A DNA stretch of 64,000 nt. It comes from Luteolibacter sp. SL250 (GTDB lineage: Bacteria; Verrucomicrobiota; Verrucomicrobiia; Verrucomicrobiales; Akkermansiaceae). The position numbers were made by a program, and so were the translations under genes. Below, one piece after another: positions 55,772 through 64,000 of the stretch. Within the stretch, counting starts at the first letter, position 1, and each line of letters begins with the position of its first letter. The notes beneath the pieces are model-generated. The model was not told the DNA's origin and made no database searches. It saw nothing but the letters and a program-made list of their open reading frames with translations. Location: assembly GCF_026625605.1 (NCBI RefSeq), contig NZ_CP113054.1, forward strand, positions 1,302,001 to 1,366,000, given 5' to 3'.

Positions 55772-56899
55772 ATGCCAGCATCCCCGCGCCTGCTCATCGT
55801 CACCGCCGCCTTCGGGGAAGGGCACAACAGCGCGGCCCGGAATCTGGGGCTGGCACTCACCCAGGCGGGGGCTGAGGTGAAGGTGTGCGACCCGTGCATG
55901 CTGGCGGCCCCGCACTCCACCCGCCTCATCGAGCGCGGCTACCGCTACATCACCACCCATTTTCCGAAGGTGTGGGAGCGCATCTACCGCTCCACGGACA
56001 AGTCCGACTTCAACAAGCAGTCCCTCCCGCTGATGCGGAAGCCGGAACGCTACCTCACCAACCTCATCGAGGATTTCAAGCCGGACGCCATCGTCAGCAC
56101 CTATCCGGTGTATCCCTACTTCATCGCGCGGACGTTCCGCCAGTATGGCGGGCAGGTGCCGGTCTTCACCGTGGTGACGGACTCGCTGGAAGTGAACGCC
56201 ACCTGGCTGCGCGCGCCGACGGACCACTGGATCGTCACCGACCCGGCGACCAAGGCCGTGATGACCGCCGCCCCCGCGTCCCTCCCTGCAGAAAAAATCG
56301 AGGTCACCGGCTTTCCGGTGCATCCGGACTTCGCGGAGATCCCGCCGGTGGGGAATTCCGATTGCTGTGATCCGTTCCGCATCCTCTATTTCCCGACGGG
56401 GAAAAAGCCGTTCATCCGCCGCCACAGCCGCGCGCTGCTGGACGCGAATCCGTCCGTGCACCTGACCATCGTCATGGGGAAATACGTTTCCCTGTTGCTG
56501 CCGCGGGCGCTCCAGATCCGGCAGGAGTATCCCGGCCGGGTGAAGCTCGTCGGCTGGACGCGCCGCGTGACCAAGCTGCTGAACCGCCACCACCTGGTGG
56601 TGGGAAAGGCGGGCGGAGCCACGGTCCACGAAGCCATCGCCGCGCATTGCCCGATGCTCATCCACCACCTGGTCCCCGGGCAGGAGGAAGGGAACCTGCG
56701 GTTGCTGGAGTCCATCGGCTGTGGGAAACTGGCGGAAACGCCGGAGCATCTCACCGCCGCCGTGACCTGCATGCTGGAGCGGGACGCCGCAGGCTGGCGG
56801 ACCATGAAGCGCAGCGTCACCCGCCATGACCGGAACTCCGGCTCCATCACCGCCGCGAAGTTCATCCTCGGCAGGATCTCCGCCAAAGACACTCCATGA
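55772..56899 (+). CDS. MGDG-synthase/UgtP-like glycosyltransferase (GT28)
   Basis: 375 residues from ATG 55772; the frame is open upstream to 55631, without family similarity. The N-terminal MGDG synthase domain has LLIVTAAFGEGHNSAARNLG (the AGxGH-type motif) and PDAIVSTYPVY. The C-terminal GT28 domain has VGKAGGATVHEAIAAHCPML, which binds the nucleotide sugar. Family members add Glc or Gal to diacylglycerol at the inner membrane or act like MurG. The exact acceptor is unknown. The stop overlaps the HAD gene start as ATGA. Confidence 0.87.
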   Translation: MPASPRLLIVTAAFGEGHNSAARNLGLALTQAGAEVKVCDPCMLAAPHSTRLIERGYRYITTHFPKVWERIYRSTDKSDFNKQSLPLMRKPERYLTNLIEDFKPDAIVSTYPVYPYFIARTFRQYGGQVPVFTVVTDSLEVNATWLRAPTDHWIVTDPATKAVMTAAPASLPAEKIEVTGFPVHPDFAEIPPVGNSDCCDPFRILYFPTGKKPFIRRHSRALLDANPSVHLTIVMGKYVSLLLPRALQIRQEYPGRVKLVGWTRRVTKLLNRHHLVVGKAGGATVHEAIAAHCPMLIHHLVPGQEEGNLRLLESIGCGKLAETPEHLTAAVTCMLERDAAGWRTMKRSVTRHDRNSGSITAAKFILGRISAKDTP

Positions 56900-57531
56900 C
56901 TTTCCTCTTCGACATCGGCCGCGTGCTGTTGGACTTCGACTTTGAGACCTCGCTCGCCACCCTGCTGCCGGAAGGCACCGTTGATGCGAAGGTGCGGCTC
57001 GCGCGGCTGATTGAGCGGAAGGATGACTTCGAGGCCGGAAAGCTGGATACGGAAACCTACATCACCTGGGCGCTGGGCGTGATGGAGAGCACCGCCACCC
57101 ATGACGAATTCCTCCACGCGTGGCGGAACATTTTCACGCCCAACGGCCCCATGTGGGAGTGCGCGCGGAAGCTGGCGGAGGATGGGCACCGGCTGGTCCT
57201 GTTCTCCAACATCAACCCCATCCACAGCCCGTGGATTTTCGAGGCCTTCCCCGGCTTCTCCATCTTCCACGGCGCGGTCATGTCCTTTGAGACCGGGTTC
57301 ATCAAGCCGGACCCGGCGATCTACGAACACGCCATCGCCGCCTACGGTCTGGTCCCGGAGCAGACCCTCTACATCGACGACCTGCCGGACAACATCGCCA
57401 CCGGAAAGGCGATGGGCTTCCGGTCATGGCAATACGATCTGAAGGACCACTCCGCGTTCGAGGTGTGGCTGGAAAGGGAGATGACGGAGGTGGGGAACAT
57501 CGAACACCGAACGTCCAACATCGAACGTTGA
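56896..57531 (+). CDS. HAD-superfamily hydrolase (YihX-like), tail extended by a repeat
   Basis: 211 residues. HAD motifs are FLFDIGRVLLDFDF (motif I; the usual DxD is D-I-G, with Gly at the second position, as in some YihX-like members), LFSNIN (II), KPDPAIYEHA (III lysine) and YIDDLPDN (IV). A sugar or nucleotide phosphate is the likely substrate. The last 12 residues (GNIEHRTSNIER) are read from the left arm of an inverted repeat at 57495-57531, so the natural C-terminus probably ended near LEREM. It is coupled to the glycosyltransferase by ATGA. Confidence 0.85.
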   Translation: MTFLFDIGRVLLDFDFETSLATLLPEGTVDAKVRLARLIERKDDFEAGKLDTETYITWALGVMESTATHDEFLHAWRNIFTPNGPMWECARKLAEDGHRLVLFSNINPIHSPWIFEAFPGFSIFHGAVMSFETGFIKPDPAIYEHAIAAYGLVPEQTLYIDDLPDNIATGKAMGFRSWQYDLKDHSAFEVWLEREMTEVGNIEHRTSNIER

Positions 57532-57637
57532 CGTGAAGGGAGGAAGACTCCGGGGGCTGCGGATTCGCCGTTCAGCGTGCCCTTCCGCCCCTTCTTTGTT
57601 TCGATGTTCGATGTTGGACGTTCAAAGTTCGAGGTTC
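57495..57637. repeat. Inverted repeat of the AACATCGAAC family
   Basis: Arms 57495-57531 and 57601-57637 are complements at 31 of 37 positions, separated by 69 bases. Each arm is built from variants of GAACxTCGAAC and GTCCAACATCGAAC. Repeats of this kind occur widely between genes in Verrucomicrobiota and are often misread as protein (IEHRTSNIER). The left arm forms the end of the HAD gene, and the right arm lies upstream of thiG. Confidence 0.85.
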
Positions 57638-57684
57638 AAGGGGGGCTTGAAAGTTCTCGAGGGCGGCCCCAGCATCCCCGCGTA

Positions 57685-58464
57685 ATGTCTTCGCCACTGA
57701 TCATCGCCGGCCGCGAGTTTTCCTCCCGCCTCTTCCTGGGGACGGGAAAGTTTCCCTCGAATGAATCCATGAGGGACGCTCTGGCGGCGAGCGGCACCCA
57801 GATTGTGACCGTGGCGCTGCGGCGCGCGGACCTGACGGGCGCGAAGGATCCCTACGCGAACATCCTGGAATACGTGGATGGGGAGAAATACCTGCTGCTG
57901 CCGAACACCAGCGGCGCGATGAACGCGGCGGAGGCCGTGCGCCTGGCCCGGCTGGCGGAGGCCGCCGGCCTGCCGAAGTGGGTGAAGCTGGAGATCCACC
58001 CGGACCCCACCTACCTGCTGCCGGACCCCATCGAGACGCTGAAGGCGGCGGAGATTCTGGTGAACGAAGGCTTCACCGTGCTGCCCTACATCAATGCGGA
58101 CCCGGTGCTGGCGAAGCGCCTGCAGGAAGTCGGCACCGCCACCGTCATGCCACTCGGCGCTCCCATCGGCTCGAACCGCGGAATCGCCACGCGGGACCAG
58201 ATCCGCATCATCATCGAGCAGGCCACGGTGCCGGTCGTGGTGGACGCGGGCATCGGCGCGCCCAGCCACGCCGCGGAGGCGATGGAGCTCGGCGCGGATG
58301 CCGTGTTGGTGAATACGGCCATCGCCATCGCGGCGGACCCGTCGAGGATGGCCATCGCTTTCAGGAAGGCCGTCGAGGCCGGTCGGGATGCCTATGAAAT
58401 GGGCCTGCCGGAAACCAGCGACCATGCCAACGCCACGAGTCCGCTGACGGGGTTCCTGGGGTGA
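57685..58464 (+). CDS. thiG: Thiazole synthase
   Basis: 259 residues from ATG 57685; the frame is open upstream through the repeat and should not be used. It is a complete Thi[21 protein letters not shown] (start of the barrel), [30 protein letters not shown] (two parts: [20 protein letters not shown]), [61 protein letters not shown] and [10 protein letters not shown]. It joins 1-deoxy-D-xylulose 5-phosphate, ThiS-thiocarboxylate and dehydroglycine into the thiazole of thiamin. No thiS, thiH/thiO or TPP riboswitch is visible nearby. Confidence 0.95.
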   Translation: MSSPLIIAGREFSSRLFLGTGKFPSNESMRDALAASGTQIVTVALRRADLTGAKDPYANILEYVDGEKYLLLPNTSGAMNAAEAVRLARLAEAAGLPKWVKLEIHPDPTYLLPDPIETLKAAEILVNEGFTVLPYINADPVLAKRLQEVGTATVMPLGAPIGSNRGIATRDQIRIIIEQATVPVVVDAGIGAPSHAAEAMELGADAVLVNTAIAIAADPSRMAIAFRKAVEAGRDAYEMGLPETSDHANATSPLTGFLG

Positions 58465-58529
58465 GCCGGGCCGTGCAAGAGGATCGGTTCCACTGGATGG
58501 GGTGGGGAGCCCTGATGCGGCTCCCAGGA

Positions 58530-58561
58530 GTGGCGGGATGGCTGCGCCGTCACATTCGGGT
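58530..58561 (+). repeat. Single copy of ATGGCTGCGCC repeat
   Basis: Contains GGGATGGCTGCGCC and resembles the left arm of the inverted repeat at 61523-61554 over about 30 bases, so it belongs to the same repeat family. A matching second arm is not evident here. Confidence 0.5.
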
Positions 58562-58688
58562 GCTACTTTGAAAAGGAAACCAGATCCATGCGCCCACCGA
58601 CTGTGCAAAAGTGACTCGCGTTTTTCGTTCGATTGATGGATAAGCGACGTGGTCTTTCCCGTCATTCGCCCGTCCACGCTTCTGCCCC

Positions 58689-59048
58689 ATGAATCAGCCC
58701 GCCTTCGTCAGCCCGCATCCGGTTCCACGAAAACCAAGCGACGCGCCGTCCGCCAACGCAAATGATGGACGGGGTTCAGGGAAAGACGGCATTTTAGCGA
58801 AATGGCGCGCACTCTGGATCCTGACGTTGCGCTACCTCTGGCTTTCTTTCTGCTTCATTCTGATGATGGCGCCGATCAACTATCTTGCGGATCGGATCAA
58901 TCCGACCGGAAGCTCGCTATTCTCGCCGGAGCGATTCCACCCTGCTGCCGGACTCTCCCTGTCGATCGTGCTGCTGTGGCTGCCCATCGCCATCTGGCTG
59001 GCCACGAAGATGAGCGGTCACACGATCGTTTCCTTGCGGAAAAAGTGA
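58689..59048 (+). CDS. Small membrane protein
   Basis: 119 residues. A polar N-terminus (about 1-40, rich in Pro, Ser, Asp and Gly) is followed by two membrane helices (ILTLRYLWLSFCFILMM and LSLSIVLLWLPIAIWLA) and a short basic tail ending RKK. No family is recognised. It lies between thiG and glpT without overlap to either. Confidence 0.65.
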   Translation: MNQPAFVSPHPVPRKPSDAPSANANDGRGSGKDGILAKWRALWILTLRYLWLSFCFILMMAPINYLADRINPTGSSLFSPERFHPAAGLSLSIVLLWLPIAIWLATKMSGHTIVSLRKK

Positions 59049-59322
59049 GGGCTGGCCGCGGGATTTCTGGGATCTTACGGCTGCGGGGTGTATCGGGGGA
59101 TGCGGAAAAAAATCACCAGCAAACCCAAGTGGGATTGCTTGGAACCGGCGGCCTGAAGTTGGACTTCGTCTTGGAAATGGGGCGTTGTTAGGTTTGGAGC
59201 AGGTGTGTGCTTGGATTCGCTTGGGAATCGCTGGCGGGATCGTCTGAATTTGGGGATTGCCATCATTACGATCCTTTTGAGTCTGGAAACGCCATGGCGA
59301 TGTCCGGGCGACTTTCCCTGCC

Positions 59323-60660
59323 ATGAGTTCCCGCCTGCTGCCATTCCTCAAACCCGCCCCCGCGGCGCAACCTCTTCCGCAGGAGCAGATTGATCCCGCC
59401 TACCGCAAGCTGCGGATGCAGGTGTTCATCGGCATCTTCGTGGGATACGCCGCCTACTATCTGGTGCGGAAGAACTTCGCGCTGGCGATGCCGGACATCC
59501 TCAAGGCGTATCCGGACTACACGAAGGCGCAGCTAGGCACCGCCATCACCGGCCTGTCCATCGCCTATGGGCTGTCGAAGTTCGTGATGGGTTCGGTTTC
59601 CGACCGCAGCAATCCGAAGTGGTTCTTCCCCCTCGGGCTGATCCTTTCCGCGATGGTCATCGCCTCCTTCGGCTGGGTGAAGGGGATTTATTCATCGCTG
59701 GTGCTCATCGTCGCGCTGCAGACGCTGAACGGCTGGGTGAACGGGATGGGGTGGCCGCCGTGCGGAAAGACGATGGTCCACTGGTTCGGCAAAAAGGAAC
59801 GCGGACGGGTGGTGTCGGTGTGGAACGTGGCGCACAACGTGGGCGGCGCGCTGGTGGCGAAGTTCGCGCTGCTGGGTGTGATCCTGTTCCATGACTGGGG
59901 CGCGAAATTCTATTTCAACGCGATCATCGCCGCGGTGGTCGCCGTGGTCGTTTTCTTCCTGATGCGGGACACGCCGCAGAGCTGCGGACTGCCGCCAATC
60001 GAGCGGTACAAGGGCGAGGACGGGGAGAGCTACTCTGAGGAGGATGAGCGGACGCTCGGCTTCCGGGAGATCTTCTTCGGCCATGTGCTGAACAACGGTC
60101 TGTTGTGGGCCATCGCCGTGGCAAACGCGTTCGTCTATTTCGTGAGGTATGGAGTGGTGGACTGGATCCCCACCTACCTGCAAACGGCGAAGGGATTCTC
60201 CTTCGGCCAGTCCAGCACGGCGTGGGCGTTGTTCGAGTATGCGGCCATCCCCGGCACCATCCTCTGCGGCTGGGTTTCCGACACGTTGTTCCGCGGCAGG
60301 CGCGCCCCGGCGACCATCCTGTTCATGGCCCTCACCCTGGTGGGCATCCTCGTCTATTGGGCGAACCTGAACGGTCCGCTGTGGATCGACTACGTGGCGC
60401 TCGGGACCGTCGGTTTCTTCGTCTACGGGCCAGTCATGATCATCGGCCTTCACGCGCTGGAACTGGTGCCGAAGAATGCGGCCGGCACCGCGGCGGGTTT
60501 CACCGGCTTTTTCGGCTACGTCTTCGGCGCGGCCATCGCGGGGACCGGCGTCGGCTGGATCTCCGACCACTGGGGCTGGGGCGGCGTGTTCGCCACCATG
60601 ACCGTCTGCTGCGTGCTGACCATGGTCTTCAGCGCCATGACCCTCATCCGGAAAAAATAG
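59323..60660 (+). CDS. glpT: Glycerol-3-phosphate transporter (MFS, OPA family)
   Basis: 445 residues, with the 12-helix pattern of the major facilitator superfamily. OPA-family marks are YAAYYLVRKNFALAMP near the N-terminus, ITGLSIAYGLSKFVMGSVSD (part of the first loop motif), NGMGWPPCGKTMVHWF, the central VSVWNVAHNVGG and GTAAGFTGFFGYVFG late in the protein. It should exchange glycerol 3-phosphate for phosphate across the inner membrane. The downstream glycerophosphodiesterase gene (28 bases away) supplies this substrate, which supports the glpT call over hexose-phosphate transport. Confidence 0.9.
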   Translation: MSSRLLPFLKPAPAAQPLPQEQIDPAYRKLRMQVFIGIFVGYAAYYLVRKNFALAMPDILKAYPDYTKAQLGTAITGLSIAYGLSKFVMGSVSDRSNPKWFFPLGLILSAMVIASFGWVKGIYSSLVLIVALQTLNGWVNGMGWPPCGKTMVHWFGKKERGRVVSVWNVAHNVGGALVAKFALLGVILFHDWGAKFYFNAIIAAVVAVVVFFLMRDTPQSCGLPPIERYKGEDGESYSEEDERTLGFREIFFGHVLNNGLLWAIAVANAFVYFVRYGVVDWIPTYLQTAKGFSFGQSSTAWALFEYAAIPGTILCGWVSDTLFRGRRAPATILFMALTLVGILVYWANLNGPLWIDYVALGTVGFFVYGPVMIIGLHALELVPKNAAGTAAGFTGFFGYVFGAAIAGTGVGWISDHWGWGGVFATMTVCCVLTMVFSAMTLIRKK

Positions 60661-60688
60661 ACATCCAAACTTCCCAACCCATCCTGTT

Positions 60689-61501
60689 ATGAAACACACC
60701 ATCCATCATCTCATGGCGGCCCTTTTCACCGCGACTTCCCTTTCCTCCGCCGCGCCGCTCATCATCGGCCACCGCGGTGCGTCCGCCGCCGCACCGGAGA
60801 ACACCGTCGCCTCCATCAAGGAAGCCTGGAAGGAAGGCGCGGATGGCAACGAGGTGGACATCTATCTGACCAAGGACGGGAAGCTGGTGACCATCCATGA
60901 CAAGACCACCAAGCGGACAGCCGGCCAGGAGCTGGATGTGCGGGAAAGCACGCTGGAGCAGTTGTCCAAACTGGACGCCGGGTCATGGAAGGACCCGAAG
61001 TGGAAGGGCGAGCGCATCCCCACGCTGGACGAATCCCTCGCTGCCGTTCCGGCAGGGAAGACCATCTACATCGAGATCAAGGGCGGCGCGGAGGTGCTGC
61101 CGGAACTCCGCAAGGTCATCGACGCCAGCGGCAAGGCGAAGGACGAGATTTTCCTCATCGACTTCAAGCTGGAGAACCTGGTCGCGGCGAAGCCGCTTTT
61201 CGCGGACATCCGGAAGCTGTGGATCGTGGGGGCGAAGACGGACAAGCAGACGAAGGAAAAAACCTATCCGGATGTGAAGGAGCTGGCCGCGCAGGCGAAG
61301 GCCGCGGGCATGGATGGCCTGGATCTGAACCACGGCTTCCCGATGGATGCAGAGGACACCGCGGCGATCAAAAAGAACGGTCTGCTGCTCGCCGTATGGA
61401 CGGTGAATGACGCCGACGTTGCCGAAAGATGGGTCAAGGCGGGGGTCGACGCCATCACTACCGACAAGCCGGAGTTCATCCGGAAGTCGCTGGGCAGGTG
61501 A
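60689..61501 (+). CDS. glpQ: Exported glycerophosphodiester phosphodiesterase
   Basis: 270 residues. A signal peptide of about 22 residues ends S-S-A-A. The GDPD barrel starts PLIIGHRGASAAAPENTVAS, followed by NEVDIYLTKDGKLVTIHD, TLDESLA, IYIEIKGG and AVWTVNDADVAERWVKAGVD with a final TDKPEF. The conserved His, Arg, Glu and Asp residues of the metal site are present. It cleaves glycerophosphodiesters in the periplasm to glycerol 3-phosphate, the substrate of the GlpT encoded just before it. The two form an operon for phospholipid headgroup scavenging. Confidence 0.92.
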   Translation: MKHTIHHLMAALFTATSLSSAAPLIIGHRGASAAAPENTVASIKEAWKEGADGNEVDIYLTKDGKLVTIHDKTTKRTAGQELDVRESTLEQLSKLDAGSWKDPKWKGERIPTLDESLAAVPAGKTIYIEIKGGAEVLPELRKVIDASGKAKDEIFLIDFKLENLVAAKPLFADIRKLWIVGAKTDKQTKEKTYPDVKELAAQAKAAGMDGLDLNHGFPMDAEDTAAIKKNGLLLAVWTVNDADVAERWVKAGVDAITTDKPEFIRKSLGR

Positions 61502-61522
61502 GATGGAATTTCAAATATACGT

Positions 61523-61670
61523 GGTAGCGTGATGGCTGCGCCACTACGGCTGGGTGGATGGGTGCGACGTTCCGATCCCGACGCGTCATGGATGACATCT
61601 TTGCACCAGGCGGAGTCGTGGGAACCGCGTGGGGTTGTCCCAGCCGGAATGGCGCAGCCATTCCGCTACC
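61523..61670. repeat. Inverted repeat with 32-base arms (ATGGCTGCGCC family)
   Basis: Arms 61523-61554 and 61639-61670 are complements at 28 of 32 positions and enclose 84 bases. The core ATGGCTGCGCCA is invariant in both arms. It lies between the phosphodiesterase gene and the PH-domain gene. Confidence 0.8.
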
Positions 61671-61717
61671 CCGTGGACATTTCATCCGCACTCATCCGCG
61701 GTTTTTGAATCCACTTG

Positions 61718-62251
61718 ATGAAAGATGCGCTGCGGGGGCAGGATGTCCCCGTGAGCGAAGAATCCTCTCTCTGGAAAGGCAGTCCGTCCCAGTGGCTCAA
61801 TCTCTGGAACTTCACCGGGGCCATTGTGCTGGCGGCGGGTATCATCGCGGGCGGTATCTTCATGCCGCTGGTGTTCGCCGCCCTCCTCATCCCCCTGGCA
61901 TGGATCATCTGGAAATACCTCACCGTGCGTTGCCAGGGGTTCGAGCTGACCACGGAGCGGCTCAAGATCACCCAGGGGGTGATCAACCAGAAGCTGGACG
62001 AGGTGGAGCTCTACCGGGTGAAGGACATGCTGATGGTGCGTCCGTGGTGGATGCGTCTGACGGGACTGGCTTCCGTCATCCTCGAAACCTCCGACCGCTC
62101 CCAGCCAACCTTGGAGATCCCCGCCGTCCGTGGCGGGATGGAGCTGCGCGAACAACTCCGCAAACAGGTTGAGCTGCAGCGGGACCGGAAGCGTGTGCGG
62201 GAAATGGATTTCCAGGATTCCGGGCTGGAGGGGCCGGTGGATGCGGTTTGA
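61718..62251 (+). CDS. Membrane protein with bacterial PH domain (bPH2)
   Basis: 177 residues from ATG 61718 (TTG 61715 is just before it). Two membrane helices (about 30-70: FTGAIVLAAGIIAGGIFMPL, then VFAALLIPLAWIIW) are followed by a PH-like domain: LTTERLKITQGVINQKLDEV, ELYRVKDMLMVRPWWMRLTG, ASVILETSDRSQPTLEIPAV (separate stretches). The R-V-K-D region is typical of YdbS/bPH2 proteins. The C-terminal tail is charged. Role unknown, probably in the cell envelope. Confidence 0.82.
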   Translation: MKDALRGQDVPVSEESSLWKGSPSQWLNLWNFTGAIVLAAGIIAGGIFMPLVFAALLIPLAWIIWKYLTVRCQGFELTTERLKITQGVINQKLDEVELYRVKDMLMVRPWWMRLTGLASVILETSDRSQPTLEIPAVRGGMELREQLRKQVELQRDRKRVREMDFQDSGLEGPVDAV

Positions 62252-62704
62252 TAAAAATTCCGCATTTCCCCGGAACCATCATAAAACCTTTGATCTAAAT
62301 GAAAGTTTGGATTAGTTACTAATCAACCGCGAGGTGCTGGTCGTTCCCAAGACAGCCGACATCCGCGCCCGCAGCCTTGTTAAGCTCATAAACTGCAATC
62401 GGAGACCGGGGGGAATCCATTGTGGGGGAGCTGGAGCGAGTGACTGCGGAAAATCTCCCAAGGGGCGCGAATCCGAAATGCTATCCCGGATCCGCGCCCT
62501 TTGGCTTTTTTGTTTCCGGGGCTTTCCAGACAGGAATGGCGGTTTGCCCTGCGGATGACGACGCGGAGCTCTGGCTTCAACCGGCTTGGTTTCGCCGGGA
62601 AGTCTTGCAGGAACCTGATGTCCCGGTCTGTTCCGGGGGCCTCGGTCTTGGTGTGTTCTCTTTCTGGACACCTTCGCCGCCAACGGCCAGAGTCGGCGCA
62701 CCCC
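62252..62704. other. Intergenic stretch before lptF/G gene
   Basis: 453 bases. The LptF/G frame is open back to 62501, but upstream residues (MAFLFPGLSRQEW and on) are not family-like. Short frames on both strands look like chance. No RNA gene or clear hairpin terminator is seen. It should contain the promoter of the permease gene. Confidence 0.5.
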
Positions 62705-63829
62705 ATGCGGATTTCTGACCGATATCTCGGAAAACAAGTGCTGTTTGGCACGATCTACGCCGTGCTCGTGCTGAGCGTGGTTCTGGTTCTGGGCAGTCTT
62801 TTCAAGGAGATCCGCAGCCTGTTGGTCGAGCAAAAGGCTCCACCGATGCTGCTGGTGCGTTTCGTCATCAGCGTCCTGCCGTTTTCGCTGATGTTCACCA
62901 TTCCCTGGGGATTCCTCACGGCGGTGCTGCTGGTTTTTGGCAGGCTTTCCACGGACCATGAAGTTACCGCTTTCCGGGTCGCGGGGATGAGCTTGCCCCG
63001 GCTGGCGCTGCCGGTGTTCATCATTGGCGCCGCGCTATCCGGTGTCTGCCTGTATCTGAACGTGAATGTGGTGCCGCTGGCAAAGGCATCCGTTCAGGAT
63101 CTGGCGATGGATGAGGTGAAGAAGGATCCCCGGGCATTGCTGGACCCCGGCAAGGTGCAGGCATTCCTGAAGGAGTCGAAGAGCGGTTCGAACCTGTTGT
63201 TCGTAGAGGGGAAGAAGGGCGATGATCTGGCCGGCTTCCACTTGTACTGGAACAGGAAACTGGAGGACGGGGAGGATGGGGAAGAAGCGAGATCGGAAAG
63301 GACCTACGTCCACGCGGAAGGTGCCTCCATCAAGGTGGACAACGAGAAACGCCAGTTCAGCCTCCGGTTGCTCAACGCCTTTTTCGAAGCGAAGCAGGCG
63401 AACGGTCCGCCGAACATCGGTCTGAGTGGTGCGGCGGAGCCGCTGGTGCTTCCCTATGACTGGAAGGCACCACGGAAGAAGGCGAACTCCATGACCAACG
63501 CGGAGATCCGCCAGTACCTGCGGGCGAAGCCTGACCTGGAGTTGCGGAAGCAGGTGGATTTCCGCTCTGAGATCACCAAGCGGTTCTCCTTCTCGATGGC
63601 GTGCTTCGCCTTCGCGTTCGTGGCGGTGCCGCTGGGGCTGAAGAGCCGCCGGAAGGACACCTCCACCGGGCTCGTGCTCAGTCTGCTGCTGGGCGCGGGA
63701 TACTTCCTCTTTTCCGTTTTTTCCGCTGAGTTCGAAACGGACCTCGGTGCGACGGTCACGCTTTGGTTGCCGAACGTTCTTTGTGTCTTGGTCGGGTTAT
63801 TCCTGTTCCGGAGAGCGAAGTTCAAGTAA
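62705..63829 (+). CDS. LptF/LptG-family lipopolysaccharide export permease
   Basis: 374 residues from ATG 62705 (MRISDRYLGKQVLFGTIYAV). Three membrane helices in the first 110 residues include VISVLPFSLMFTIPWGFLTAV, written in parts VISVLPFSLMF and TIPWGFLTAV, followed by FGRLSTDHEVTAFRVAGMSL, the conserved coupling segment. A periplasmic beta-jellyroll-like domain (about 135-270) and three C-terminal helices complete the YjgP/YjgQ pattern. Its partners LptB and LptC and the second permease are not in the window. With waaA it indicates an LPS-bearing outer membrane. LptF and LptG cannot be told apart from this alone. Confidence 0.88.
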   Translation: MRISDRYLGKQVLFGTIYAVLVLSVVLVLGSLFKEIRSLLVEQKAPPMLLVRFVISVLPFSLMFTIPWGFLTAVLLVFGRLSTDHEVTAFRVAGMSLPRLALPVFIIGAALSGVCLYLNVNVVPLAKASVQDLAMDEVKKDPRALLDPGKVQAFLKESKSGSNLLFVEGKKGDDLAGFHLYWNRKLEDGEDGEEARSERTYVHAEGASIKVDNEKRQFSLRLLNAFFEAKQANGPPNIGLSGAAEPLVLPYDWKAPRKKANSMTNAEIRQYLRAKPDLELRKQVDFRSEITKRFSFSMACFAFAFVAVPLGLKSRRKDTSTGLVLSLLLGAGYFLFSVFSAEFETDLGATVTLWLPNVLCVLVGLFLFRRAKFK

Positions 63830-63844
63830 CATGGTGGCCGAGGG

Positions 63845-64000
63845 ATGAACACGCGGAAACTGGTCAAGAAGCTCAGCGGAAACATCCGCGCTTTCCTCGA
63901 TTCCGACCACATCAGCCTCACGCCCTTCCTCACGGCGGCGAAGACCTACGACCTTGAGAAGGCGAAGTGGGATGCACGGGCCGCACTGAGCGTGACGATG
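63845..64000 (+). CDS. Probable SulP-type transporter, N-terminus only
   Basis: Begins MNTRKLVKKLSGNIRAFLDS and is open to the right edge (52 codons). The segment YDLEKAKWDARAALSVTM resembles the cytoplasmic lead into the first membrane helix of SulP anion transporters (DxxAGLTVA type). The membrane part lies outside, so the call is tentative. It starts 15 bases after the LptF/G gene. Confidence 0.45.
   Translation, partial: MNTRKLVKKLSGNIRAFLDSDHISLTPFLTAAKTYDLEKAKWDARAALSVTM

Noticed and set aside
57532-57684. TPP riboswitch upstream of thiG
   Set aside because: The segment holds the palindromic repeat. No CTGAGA-type thi-box or second conserved arm was seen.

Overview
The window looks like a chromosome segment of a GC-rich Gram-negative bacterium of the Verrucomicrobiota, near Luteolibacter/Haloferula. 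This is inferred from gene style, not from a marker gene. The supporting signs are a PEP-CTERM protein, several secreted proteins ending in a DGLxNLxEYxxGxDP-type segment, LuxR-type regulators, a histidine kinase with a periplasmic sensor, outer-membrane functions (waaA, an LptF/LptG permease) and palindromic repeats of the AACATCGAAC kind.

Left flank (1-10 kb): a partial secreted protein and a DUF4832-type secreted protein on the minus strand. Diverging from them is a start/stop-coupled operon of histidine kinase, response regulator and secreted protein, followed by a 1088-residue parallel beta-helix protein.

Accessory island (about 10.2-42.8 kb), ending at the 3' end of a tRNA-Ser(GCU) gene. 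(a) 10.2-17.1 kb, minus strand: an IS5-type remnant, a DUF4917 (SIR2-like) protein, a 553-residue protein of unknown family, a 903-residue phospholipase-D-type nuclease with a C-terminal zinc ribbon, and a DUF3883 putative nuclease. (b) 17.1-26.9 kb, plus strand: a type I restriction operon hsdM-hsdS-X-Y-hsdR. X is a DUF4209 protein with an R-x4-H motif. Y is an HNH nuclease fused to seven exactly 43-residue cysteine-rich repeats of DnaJ zinc-finger type. X and Y are visibly richer in A/T than hsdM and hsdR. (c) 27-33.7 kb: a small nuclease-like protein, an Xre regulator, then a mobile unit of ParB-methyltransferase, DUF5681, terminase-like ATPase, DUF2924 and a large serine recombinase. (d) 34-37.4 kb: three small heat-shock genes, the middle one exported and carrying two alpha-crystallin domains. 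(e) 37.5-42.5 kb: a possible toxin-antitoxin pair with an HTH-ImmA/IrrE protease, a complete IS630 element sitting in the protease stop codon, an unknown protein and a resolvase. Related repeats at 33,765 and 37,633 resemble the 3' end of the tRNA-Ser gene and may mark tandem insertions.

Right flank (42.9-64 kb), ordinary chromosome: an RG-rich protein with C-terminal repeats, waaA, rsmD, an AsmA-like protein, a cluster of three LuxR-type regulators with a secreted protein, a membrane sulfatase, a PEP-CTERM protein, an MGDG-synthase-like glycosyltransferase with a HAD phosphatase, thiG, glpT with a glycerophosphodiesterase, a PH-domain protein, an LptF/LptG permease and the start of a probable SulP transporter. 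Several long inverted repeats lie between these genes.

The most novel candidate is the expanded type I operon with its HNH/zinc-repeat protein. The neighbouring PLD nuclease module comes second.
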